A stretch of DNA of 64,000 bases from Thermothielavioides terrestris NRRL 8126 (lineage: Eukaryota; Ascomycota; Sordariomycetes; Sordariales; Chaetomiaceae): positions 3,251,001 through 3,315,000 of the forward strand of contig NC_016458.1 in NCBI RefSeq assembly GCF_000226115.1, given 5' to 3'. How positions within the stretch are numbered: position 1 is the first letter of the stretch; the number at the start of each line of letters is the position of its first letter. A program made the translations under genes and the position numbers. Shown piece by piece: positions 45,401 through 55,500 of the stretch. Below the pieces are notes generated by a model. It searched no databases, was not told the origin of the DNA, and saw nothing but the letters and a program-made list of their open reading frames with translations.

Positions 45401-45846
45401 TTAGCATGGTGCGCCGAGTGCTGGATCCAATCACAACCAAGCTCTTCGCCAAGGTATCCATATTTGGAAAGTGCTGGGCGGTTGGTTACCGGATGCGGAT
45501 TCCCGGCGACCCAACGCTGAACAGAGAAGAACAGCGCTGAATCAGCACCCATACGGAGAACTGCGTCCAAGTGGGCAGATGGAGGAAAATTAAACGATGG
45601 GCAAGGGTACAAAGGAAGAACGAAGAAAGAAAGACAGAAAGAAAGAAAACAGGACGAAGGAAGGTCGCGAGAATCTTGAATAGATCCGTTTTCCCCGCGC
45701 TCCTCGAGCCAACGTCTCGGACCCCCAACAGAATGAGTTGGACTTCAACGCCGCCGGCATCCAGTATCACAATTGGTGTTGGTCTACATAGTGTACAAGA
45801 TCTTTCCGCCCATACTTCAGCAGCATAACAACTCCCCTCGCAAGCA
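45401..45846. other. Intergenic 3' flank of uL2m
   Basis: Contains an A/G-rich stretch (about 45615-45660, GAAAGAAAGAAAG). No separate gene is supported. Confidence 0.5.
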
Positions 45847-47078
45847 TTAAGCGGTCTTCTTGTTCCGCCGCCTGCCCATGTTCCGCACCCGCGGAGTGAC
45901 CACCCACTTGTTGACGTTGCTCTTCTTGCGCGTTTTGAAGCCGCCCTTGGCCGGCTGGCCCCAGGGACTGACGGGGTGTTTGTTACCCTTGGACTTGCCG
46001 CGACCACCGCCGTGGGGATGGTCGTCTGATCACAAGTCAGCAGAGCGAGCGGTGGCTGGGGATAGGGGAAACGTGATGGGCAAGGAAAGCACGGGGTTCT
46101 CCCCAACATACTAGCGTTCATGGCCACGCCTCTCACCGTGGGCCTGATGTTCAGCCGCCGGCTTCTTCCGGCCTTGCCTAGCTGCCTGTGCTGATGCATG
46201 ATGTTGCTGGCGACGCCGATGGTCGCGCACGCGTCCTTGCTGACCTTGCGGACTTCACCGCTCTGCAGCCGGACGATGACGTGCTTGCCCGTCACCACCT
46301 TGGTGCCGTCGTCGCGCGTCTCCTCCTCTTTCGAGACGATGGTCGCGTAGGTCCCCGCACTGCGGCAGAACACCGCGCCGCCGTCCGGCCGGGAACCGAC
46401 ATTGTACACCATCGTGCCGACGGGGATCATGTGCAGCGGCAGGCAGTTCCCCCTCCACGCCGTCCGCGCTGCCAGGATACCGGGATCGATGACGCCTCCC
46501 ATGCTGTCGAGCAAGTCTTGGGGAATGCCAGCCCGGTAGCTCTGCACCACGTCGCCGGCCCGCATGCCCTCGGCCGCCACGATGTAGCTCTTCTTGCCCG
46601 TCGCCTGCTCCGTCAACAGGGCAATGTGGGCGCTCCGGCCCGGGTCGTACTCGATGCGCTCGACCGTGTGTGGCCCGGGAGTCCACCGCTTGAAGTCAAC
46701 GATGCGGATCCTGCGCTTGTGGCCACCTCCGCGATGTCTGACGGTGATGCGCCCAGTGTTGTTCCTACCACCTTTCCCATGGCCCTTTTTGGGGAAGGTC
46801 AGCGGCAGATACGGTCTACCCTTCCACAGATGGTCGTTGATGGGTCGCTTGAGGTGCCGAAGACCTGGTGTCCGTGGCTTGTACGTTCGCATCTTGACTG
46901 CTTGCAATTCAGTCGACGGGGCGCTGAGACTGGTGTTGGCGTTGCCGGACGTATTCGTGGCTTCGTTTTGCACTTCGCTCGAGTAACTTCGGGCGGTGTT
47001 GAGACGGAAAGCTCGGTGGCATAGAGAGGCCATAGAGGCTGCCCCAGCAGCCAGGGGACGGAGCCGCGGCTGCAACAT
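45847..47078 (-). CDS. RML2: Mitochondrial large-subunit ribosomal protein uL2m
   Basis: Exons are 47078-46112 and 46025-45847, giving 381 residues. The 86-nt intron (GTATGT...ATCAG) interrupts the most conserved region; splicing gives [20 protein letters not shown], the peptidyl-transferase-centre loop with its conserved His. The N-terminal 35 residues are rich in Arg, Ser and Ala without acidic residues (a likely matrix targeting signal). The ribosomal L2 N-domain follows ([53 protein letters not shown]), then the C-domain ([18 protein letters not shown]) and a Lys/Arg-rich end ([20 protein letters not shown]). It is a core rRNA-binding protein of the mitoribosome. Reading through the intron would give a longer wrong product. 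Confidence 0.95.
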
Positions 47079-48438
47079 TGTCGGAGGGCACTGAGAAACT
47101 GAGCAAGCCTGGCCGAGACAGCAGGGGAAACCAGCGCCGAGAGCTTGTCAATCTCGGGACATCGAGGTGAGGCCGGTGTCAAATAGGCTCGCAAGGGCGC
47201 GGAATAGCGCAGATGGTCCAATTGGCCGCTGGTATCCAGCCGCGCTCTCGATATGTCATAAGTCAGAGGCGGAGGCGGCGACGGTAGGGACAGTGAAAGC
47301 GGAGGTGGTACAGCCTGCTGGGAAGCGGTTTCGCGATTCCAAACGTTTGGAAAATTGCTTCGTGATCCCCTTGGCCTGTGCACGCCAGTCCGCAGTGGTG
47401 TGGTGGTGTGTGGCTGGAGGACATGGAAATGGGGCTTGACCTTCCTGTGTGAAGCCGCGGCTCCACATTCACTAAATCGCGAAAAAACGCCGGGTGCGGC
47501 TTGATGGCAGGGGTTGTCAAGAGCTTACCCGCGATGAACCAATCAAACGCCTGTTGCCCCGTGGTTGCTTTTGTTGATGGTGGGTTCCTGGATGGCAAGC
47601 ACGACCGCGTTCCTTGGTTCGTACCGTGTACCTCCACCGTGTCTTAAATCACCAGCACCGGTCCACTGCATTTCGCGTCAACGCCTCCCTCCTTCACCAA
47701 CACTGCTGCCGCTCAACACTATAGACTGCAAGGCCGGTCTTCCATAAAATATTCATCGTTCCGGACTCAATTTGAACAAGTCTTTGAGCCAGAACTTTTT
47801 GAGCGGGCCTTGGTCCTCCGACGTCCAAATCACGAGTTTCTTGCGTAGGCAAGACGCACGAGCCACAACCGCGTTTCCGAAAGTACCAGGTACGTTACAG
47901 ACGAAATACCTCGCGTCTGATTTACGCAGGAGCCTTGGCCTTGCTTACCCTCTTTCCACATGAGCCCTTGTCCCCATCCGTCTCTCCACCATAACTTTCC
48001 AGAAAAGCCAGAGAGCAAAGAGCTCTTCTGCACCCAAGATTGTCACCTGCCACCATCACGTAACCCTCACGCACCATACCCTCGACACGTGCCATTTCGC
48101 CACTACAATTGGCAAGCTGCCGTTGTGTGACCGAACTCGGGTTGACGGAACGCGTCGTTCACTAGATCGAGGCGGGAGACGCAGCCGCCTGCGGCGCGTT
48201 TTGGTGTTTCTGAGACTCATCTCATCGGCTGGAGGACGCGAGATATCGCTTGTCCGTGATTTATCTCTGCATCTTGGTGAGTTTATTGCCTCTTCTTCCC
48301 CTACGGTCACGAGTCGCGTCGGCGAGTCGCTTTGCCGCATGGCTCTCTCTCTCCGTAACGCGTCACAGCTAACCTACCGACAGCTTTGCCCAACATCCGT
48401 TTTTCTGTACCTGTTCCCAACCTACCAGAGCGGCCACA
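47079..48438. other. Divergent spacer between uL2m and cyclin B
   Basis: About 1.36 kb separate two head-to-head starts. It should hold the uL2m promoter and the cyclin promoter and 5' UTR. No gene is supported. Confidence 0.5.
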
Positions 48439-50158
48439 ATGCCGGTTGTAAGTGTCGCCACTCTGGAAGACGTCCTGCACTTCAATCATCACTCCTTCCA
48501 CGTGACGCGACGCGACATTCAGTGCCATCGTCACTGTTCCCGCTAACCCGCCGCTTAGAGGACAAGAAACCCTCGTTCGGTAACGAACGAGAACGATGAG
48601 AACAGCAATGCGACGGCCCGTGTTACCCGGGCAAAGGCTGCCGCGACGCTGAATGTTGACGAGCTTGCCATGCCCACCAAGCCACTGCTGTCAAAGAAGA
48701 CCGCCGCCCATGCCAATCCCGCCCGGAAGCGTGCTGTCCTCGGCGATGTCAGCAATGTGACCAAAGTCGAGGCTGCGGATGGCAAGAAGCCAGTCGGGAA
48801 GCCTGGCCTCGTGTCCAAGGCTGCCCAGCCCACAGGCATCCAGAAGAAGACCACCGCAACACGGTCGGCTCTCACGACAAAGGAAATCAACAAGAAGGCG
48901 GAGACAAAGCGTACGGGCCCCGGTTCCATTGTCGCGCAGAAGCGCAAGACCTTGAGCACAGCAGCCACCAGTGCTGCCGTGAAGGAGAATACACCGGAGG
49001 AAGGCAAGCCGAGCCGCAAGAAGGTTCACACGCTTGATGCCGAGACGAAGACAAACACCGAGGCGAAGGCGGTCAAGCCTGCGCGCGAGGAAGCCCCATC
49101 ATCACCGGAACTCTTGGCCGTCGAGCCGGCGGAACGCCCTCCTACCCCGGAAGCCGTCAGGGCCCTCGACAGCGAAGACCTGGACGACCCGCTGATGGTC
49201 GCCGAATATGCCAACGAGATCTTCGAGTACCTCCGCGACCTCGAGTGCAACTCAATACCCAACCCTCAGTACATGTCCCACCAAGACGACTTGGAGTGGA
49301 AGACGCGGGGTATCCTGGTCGACTGGCTCGTCGAGGTCCATACCCGCTTTGGTCTGCTGCCGGAGACGCTATTCCTCGCTGTCAACATCGTCGACCGCTT
49401 CCTCTCCGAGAAGGTCGTCCAGCTCGACCGTCTTCAGCTCGTCGGCATCACTGCCATGTTCATTGCATCCAAGTATGAGGAGGTCCTTTCGCCCCACGTT
49501 GCCAACTTTCGCCACGTCGCCGACGATGGTTTCAGCGAAGCCGAGATCCTGGGCGCCGAGCGGTTCGTCCTTGCCACCCTCAACTACGACCTCAGTTACC
49601 CGAATCCCATGAACTTCCTCCGCCGCATCTCCAAGGCCGACAATTACGACATTCAGTCCCGAACGATTGGCAAGTATCTTATGGAGATCAGCCTTCTGGA
49701 TCACCGTCTTTTGGGCCACCGCCCCAGTCATATCGCCGCTGCCGCGATGTACCTCGCTCGGCTGATCTTGGACCGCGGCGAATGGGTAAGCCAACCTTCT
49801 GTGTGTGAGTGACGATGAGTTGGCCGGCCGACTGACACTTCGGCGTGCGGCAGGATGAGACGCTCAAGTACTATGCCGGGTATTCCGAGGAAGAGATCCA
49901 GCCCGTGGTCCTGGTGATGATTGACTACATGGCTCGCCCGGTTATCCACGAGGCATTCTTCAAGAAGTATGCCAGCAAGAGGTTTCTGAAGGGTACGTTG
50001 CTTCTTGCCCTCTTTCCAACGCTTTGCCGCGTGTCTATAATGTCCGTGCTCTGATATCTCGAGCTGCAGCGTCCATCCTCACCCGCCAGTGGGCAAAGAA
50101 GAATGCCCACCTCTACGGCATCGTCGATACCCATCAGACCCTGGATGAGATTTCATAG
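48439..50158 (+). CDS. G2/mitotic B-type cyclin
   Basis: Four exons: 48439-48447 (only ATG CCG GTT), 48559-49785, 49854-49992 and 50070-50158, giving 487 residues. The 9-nt first exon is inferred because its donor GTAAGT and the TAG acceptor give MPVRTRNPRSVTNENDEN, the expected fungal cyclin B start. A destruction box lies at residues 61-69 (RAVLGDVSN), and a KEN box at 145-147 (KENTPEE); both mark APC/C degradation. Residues 20-190 are otherwise Lys/Ala-rich and disordered. The cyclin N-box starts near EYANEIFEYLRDLE and includes MSHQDDLEWKTRGILVDWLVEVH and LFLAVNIVDRFLSE. The cyclin C-box contains SHIAAAAMYLARLIL and continues through exons 3 and 4. It activates Cdk1 for mitotic entry. Equivalents are NimE in Aspergillus and Cdc13 in fission yeast. 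Confidence 0.92.
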
Positions 50159-52269
50159 AATTCGCGCTGGCCATGCTGCGTGACGCGGCAGCGCTTCACG
50201 TCTCTACGTTGTAGAGTGTTAGGATACCGCGCTGTGGTTGGATTCGCCCGCACCGCCGACACCTCACGATCATAGATTAACGACGTCCCAATTCCCGTCT
50301 CTGGGCGGATGGGTCCGTTTTCGACATCTTCCCCTTCGACACAACATCCACTACAGGGATCAGGGCGCCTTGGGCATCCCTTGCCTGGCGTGTTTTTTGC
50401 TGCGGTACTGTCGGTTACGTCTTGTTTTAGGTTTTTTTTTCCTTTTCGCAGCAGCTTTTATCCTTTCCCATGGATTATTATCGCGAAGGCGCCCGGCGTC
50501 TACATGCAGGCGGGATAGGGTCCGGTGGAGTGTGCAGTTTCGCTTTCGCATGGACTTGCTCGAGGCTTTACATGCCGCCCTCCTGTTGCTGGAATTCTGG
50601 ATCTTCGCCGTCTCAGACTTTGCGTTACGACCTGGGAGGTTCTGGCACTTTGTTGCTGCATAATAGGCGCTGCGGGACTCGGTTGGGTTGGGTGCTGCGG
50701 GACGGAAGGACTGGGTGAAGAAAGGACTGGGTGAAGCCAGTTGTTTGGGCGTCTCTTCGCTTTCCTAGAGGGGTGGACGAGAGCCGGCAAGGCTTGTGTA
50801 CATACATAGCATTGTTGGTTTGGCCATGGGGCGATGACGGGTTTAGGCATCGGAATGAGAGCATTGATTTTGTCTTTGCACCGTGGATCCCTGCGAGATG
50901 TCTCCCCAATATTCATTCCCATGCCGCTGCTGCGGAGAATCTAGCTTGATGCTATCACGACGCCCGCTCACCAGCTTCACTCAATACATTTAGGTTGAAG
51001 AGACACAAGGACCGCTGTCGGGGTACGGAACCAGACACGCAGGCACGCACACTCACACTGGCTTGTGGAGATCTTGTATTCATCTCCGGACAAATCTTCT
51101 GGGTAGACGTGTCCTCGGTCCAGTTATCTCAAGTGCTTCCCTCCTCCTACTCGATAATACGCGAGGTAGGGGAGAACGCGGCATAGATGGGTTACCTAGG
51201 TAGCCATGCTTATAACTAGAGCAGCATCATGGAATCCAGCGAGACGGCAAACCGGAGTTGCCCTACACAATGGAGGGAGGATGGTGCTGTGCAACTGGTG
51301 TTAACCCGCTTGGCTGTATCCGGCAGGTTGCACCTCCTCCTTTTACTGGTTGTTTATCTGTCCGTCTGGGAGCGGGGGTTGCCACCTCTTCCAGTCTCAG
51401 GTCGGCTGACCCTCGGGCGGGTAGAGGATGATGGGAATGGCTGACTAAATTGGCTTGGGAGATTGTTTGGGTCACGTTGATTCGATGGTTGCCCGTGGAT
51501 GACACATGGCTTTGCCCTTTCCTTTAAAGGTCCTTTATTTTTTATTTTTTTTTCCTATTTTTTTTTTCTATTTTTTTTTTTTTTCCATTTGTTTATTTCC
51601 TATCCTCCCACGCCTCCACCATGCCATTTACTTCCCGTCTTGCCTCTGTTCCATTTTGGGTACCGCCTGTTTCTGATGTGATGAAAGAAACCCGTCGGAA
51701 TGGCCATGATGGTTATGTGATGTCACCTTCCCGCCGTCACGGACATCATTTGAAGTCCGTGTGATGAAGCAGATGAACCGTTGGACCCTGAAAAGTTGCT
51801 GAAGATCCAAGAGAAGGGGCGTGGTGCGGGCGTGAATGGACCGCATGTTATTATGCCATTACTAGGGGAGATGTGGACAATAGAACACCAGGTCGGAAGG
51901 AGATCGTGGAAGATCAGGGGGAAAAGCTCGTCCTAGCGTTGGCTAACTAGGCTAAGTTGCCAAATTCGATGTGGAGTACAACCTTTGGATGAAGCTGCTA
52001 TGCTCCGAGCGTTATCTGTGACGGTTTGTTGAGTTTGTGCGCCCGCACTGCTGCCTGCCGCCCATCGCACTCCGCGGGCGACGTAGCTGTGCTTGACAGA
52101 GCACGGCGCACACTAAAGTTGGCCGCTCTGAGATTATGTGATAGAATGGGAGGCGCGTCGGGAAGGTGGGTAGCGCAGCAGAACCGTGGACTCAGCAGCA
52201 GATGTTGGGCATGGGTTAAGAAGTTCGACCAGTCGAGAACCAAGGGATCGCTGGCTTGTTGGACGCTTC
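50159..52269. other. Intergenic region of about 2.1 kb
   Basis: Includes a long T-rich tract at about 51535-51595 (runs of TTTATTTTT), TACCTAGGTAGCC at about 51193 and no supported gene. Part is 3' UTR of cyclin B and part is 3' flank of the minus-strand gene at 52270. Confidence 0.5.
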
Positions 52270-53274
52270 TTAAAACGCAGAGCCAACTCGGACGCACTCG
52301 GGAGGTCGGTGCACCGCACGGTCGAGGAAGACGTTCCCCACGGCGTCGCGACACGAGCGCTTGAGCTGGCGCATGGTCTGTCTGGCGGCCCTGGCCTTGG
52401 CGAGGACGATGCGCTTGAGGAGGGCGTGGCGCTGGGGGCGCTGCTGCTTCATGACGTCGCTTGGGAAGTAGGACGGGATAAGCGAGATGTCGGTGATGAT
52501 AGACATGTCGTCCGGGATGCCGTCTGCTTCGAGGCGGGTATGATGCCGCTTCTGGCGCTGCGCCAAGATCCAGAAGGGCATGTTCATCGTTTCCATGATG
52601 CCGTCCTCGGCGTCCTCGGCGTCCTCGGCGTCCTCGTCGTTGTTGTCCCCGTTCTCGCTGGCCAAGTGGGCGCGGTAAATCGTCGTAGTAGGGTCGCTGT
52701 GCTCCTTCTGGATAAAAGGCCTAACCTGAGGCTCGCCATCGGCCTGCGCAAGCACAGGTGGGTTGCCCGCGAGGGCAGAGGAGGAGAAGGGAGAGGAAGA
52801 GGAGGACCCCGCCGGTTCGCGCCGCCCGTCCTCCTCCGAGCTAGTAGCCGTGTCCGTCGGGATTGCGTACAGGTGCGGGCCGAGGTTCCTTGCAACCGCC
52901 GCCTCCTTGCCCACCCGGGTCGACATTTTGGGCATGGTCTTGAACTTCTCCACGGTTCGACCAACCGAAACGCACTGGGAATCGTCGAACTTGACGTCGT
53001 CGCAATCGATCTCGTCGGTGCTCTCAAAAAAAAGACCAGCGTCAGGGTCGTCGTCCACCTGCTGGTCGGCCAGTCTCGTGCGGAACAGGCAAGGGTCCTC
53101 CCGCGCTCGCGGCCGGCGACTCTCGATGGGGACAGACGGTCGGAAACGCATCGAGCGAGCTTCCCAACCCGCGTTTGAGTGGTGGTCCGGCAGCAGGATA
53201 TGCTTGGCGAGCCTGCTGTCGAGCGACGAGAGAGGCTTATTGAAGGGGAAGAAGGCCAACATGGTCGCTGTCAC
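52270..53274 (-). CDS. Protein of unknown function, single exon
   Basis: An uninterrupted frame of 334 residues on the minus strand. The first ATG is at 53274, and an alternative Met lies four codons later. The protein is rich in charged and polar residues, with no signal peptide or membrane span. Residues 65-95 are acidic with DDDPDAGLFFES. The middle is Ser-rich (SSSSSPFSSSA). There is an acidic repeat DEDAEDAEDAED encoded by a 9-bp tandem repeat. A well-ordered-looking segment follows, DDMSIITDISLIPSYFPSDVM, then a basic helix (LLKRIVLAKARAARQTMRQLKRSC). Codon positions look coding (GC-rich third bases), and the opposite-strand frame is probably a shadow. I recognise no domain. Confidence 0.6.
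   Translation of the reverse strand: MTATMLAFFPFNKPLSSLDSRLAKHILLPDHHSNAGWEARSMRFRPSVPIESRRPRAREDPCLFRTRLADQQVDDDPDAGLFFESTDEIDCDDVKFDDSQCVSVGRTVEKFKTMPKMSTRVGKEAAVARNLGPHLYAIPTDTATSSEEDGRREPAGSSSSSPFSSSALAGNPPVLAQADGEPQVRPFIQKEHSDPTTTIYRAHLASENGDNNDEDAEDAEDAEDGIMETMNMPFWILAQRQKRHHTRLEADGIPDDMSIITDISLIPSYFPSDVMKQQRPQRHALLKRIVLAKARAARQTMRQLKRSCRDAVGNVFLDRAVHRPPECVRVGSAF
52607..52643. repeat. 9-bp tandem repeat in the gene at 52270-53274
   Basis: Four copies of GTCCTCGGC (last one diverged) encode an Asp/Ala/Glu repeat on the minus strand. Copy-number change would be in frame. Confidence 0.8.
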
Positions 53275-55197
53275 GAGTGCCGAGAAAGCTGCAGGTTCTT
53301 GCTGTCAGCGGGACGATTTCTTTTTCCTCGCGAGCCTGTTGTAAGAAGCGCGCGAAAAAGTAGCAGCAGCTGACAGCAATCGACAGAAAGTTTGGATTGA
53401 GAAAAAAGGGCGAGGCCAGTGATGACACCCCATGAGCAACAAGAGAGGCGGGCTGGGAAAACAATATGGGGGACGTAGAAGCAGTGTGATGCATTGCTGC
53501 AGATTTTGCGGTTTTCTGAGGCCTTTGGTTCCTGCATATGAGCTCTGGAAGCCAGCTGTTCAGACCGGACACGCAACGTGATGAGGGCTCAACTTGGGAT
53601 GAAAACAAGCAGGCTCATGCGTGTAAGAGCACGAAACAAAAGGGAATGAGTGAGCGAGTGGGTGAGCTAGCGATCCAGCCAGCCAGCCAGCCTGGTGTGA
53701 CATGAAAAGAAGGCATCAAAACACGCAGAATCCAAAGTGACTCCTGTCTCTTCCTCCCAGATGGCACGTTGGGCTGCGGGATACTCATGCTTACCTCGGT
53801 CATGGTGTTTGCCAACCGCTCCTTTTCCTCGTTTCCTCTGCTGCCGCTCCGTCCTTCCCGCACGCACACCCATCATCCTCTTCAGTACTTGAAAAGCACT
53901 GCCGCGGAATCGGCCATGTGCTGTGCCAGGCGGTCGCCTCACCATCACATATCCCTCGCTCCGGTAGTCGCCGCAACCATGGCCGTCCATGTCGTCGTTG
54001 TCCCGCTCCATGGCAGGTTTGGCCGTCAGTGTGTGGAAGAGAGACGAGAGCAGTCAGCTGGGCTGTCGGTGTCGGCATGTGTAGCAGCTTCGGTGACTCC
54101 AACGCAGGCTGCTCCCAACGTTGAAATAACGATGGTGTACGCAAGCGGCTCCATGATCGGCGGTATGGCATGGCGCGTCAGCTCTTATGTCACTGGTGCC
54201 CGACCGCGCCCTGCGACGCAACACTCTGTGATCTGTGTGGTAGGCTAAGCAGAAGCCGAGGCATCTGACAGAAGGTTCGCTCGTCTGCTGCAACAACGGC
54301 GGGTGTCCTTTTTTTGGCCAGGACGTGTCCTTGTCCCCCGAACTCGAATCAGCATGTGAGGCGTGACGTGGCTTGGCACAAGCAAAGGAGAGGCTCCAGG
54401 TTCTGTGTTCTGCCACGTCGACGGCACGATTGTGCAAGGGCTGCTTAGCCACAAAGCTTGGATTGAGGCTCGCGGATGCTTCGTTGTGCACAGATATGAC
54501 AGGCTTCACCGTTGGCTTGGTCCCGATGGGCTTCCGGCCGAGTGTGGCCCCATCGGCCGTTGCCGCTCCGCGAGCGCCGACTGGCTGGTCGGGAGACACC
54601 GGCGCTTGTCAAACAGTCGCGGCCGGGCTGCCAAGCACTGCCGCAGAAAGTGAGTGGCCCACATAAGGTAAGCAGTATTTGCAGGCACGGGGGGTCTGTG
54701 CATGTGATGTCGGGTAGTTTCGGCAGCGTCTGCCAAGACAGGTCAGTGCAAAAGGGAGGTGCCTGCTTGGCTGCTTGGGTAAATACAACTGGAAGCGTCA
54801 CGGTGAACGTCACAAAAAATAGGGGTCCTTGCGGCGGCGATAGGGAGGAGGTAGCCACGTGCACTCGAGCCAACATAAACCATCCACTCGGTACAGTGTT
54901 GTCAAGCTGTAAATTTGAACATGCCCGGACGTAACAGTTCATTAGTTACCTCAGGCGTACTGCTAACGCCGGCGCCAGAAATCTCCCTCGAAAGAGCCAT
55001 CCCAATATAGCCATAGCCTTCACTCCAGACCGGTTCCGTGATGATCAATCAATTATGTGGTATCAAGAAAAATAGCGTTGTGAAAAGAATCGAATCACTT
55101 TCCTCCTCCGGCCCTGCACCCAGTTGCAAAAGCCAGCAAAGATGACTCCAGACTGCTGCCCCCCTGGGACCTCAGGTTGCCGTTGTTGATGTCCGTC
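53275..55197. other. Intergenic region
   Basis: About 1.9 kb without a supportable gene. CCAGCCAG repeats occur near 53675-53695. Overlapping open frames on both strands lack domain-like sequence. Confidence 0.45.
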
Positions 55198-55500
55198 TCA
55201 GAAGGACATCATGCGCTCCTCGAGGCTGCAGAACGTGGCGGCCGGCCTCGGCTCGAGGATGTGCGTGGGATGCTCTTCCTCGTCGTGCAGCTCGAGTAAC
55301 GACTTCTGGCGGAAGACAATGCTGTTGATGGTGGAGACGGGCGAGCTGGCCTGCGAGGCGGTCAAGCCCCGGTCGGTGCTGCTGGCTCGCGAAGACGCCG
55401 ACGACGACGTCGACGACGTCGACAGCGACCGGCGGAACGAGGTGCGGAGGTTGTGCGGCGAGAAGCGCGCCGTAATGGCCTGGAAACGGGAGGTCTGCAT
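55198..55500 (-). CDS. Small protein of unknown function (100 residues)
   Basis: A single-exon frame starts with ATG at 55500 and ends in TGA at 55198. Composition is Ser/Arg/Thr-rich in the first half (LSTSSTSSSASSRASSTDRG) and more ordered in the second half (SIVFRQKSLLELHDEEEHP, HILEPRP, SLEERMMSF). The motif LEPRP...EERM at the end resembles a small family of short fungal proteins I recall only vaguely, so no function is offered. The third-position base use looks coding. No membrane segment is seen; the N-terminus is basic. Confidence 0.5.
   Translation of the reverse strand: MQTSRFQAITARFSPHNLRTSFRRSLSTSSTSSSASSRASSTDRGLTASQASSPVSTINSIVFRQKSLLELHDEEEHPTHILEPRPAATFCSLEERMMSF

Noticed and set aside
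45486..46111. Continuation of the uL2m frame beyond its donor, giving a 530-residue product
   Set aside because: The read-through sequence is unlike L2; the spliced form gives the correct conserved C-terminus.
46188..47024. 278-residue plus-strand frame
   Set aside because: Antisense shadow of the mitochondrial ribosomal protein gene.
52186..53178. 330-residue plus-strand frame opposite the unknown gene
   Set aside because: The minus-strand frame has more natural protein composition, with acidic, Ser and basic-helix segments. The plus frame is Val/Leu/Arg-rich like other shadows. Some doubt remains.
54054..54599. 181-residue minus-strand frame
   Set aside because: Lacks domain features and overlaps comparable frames on the plus strand.
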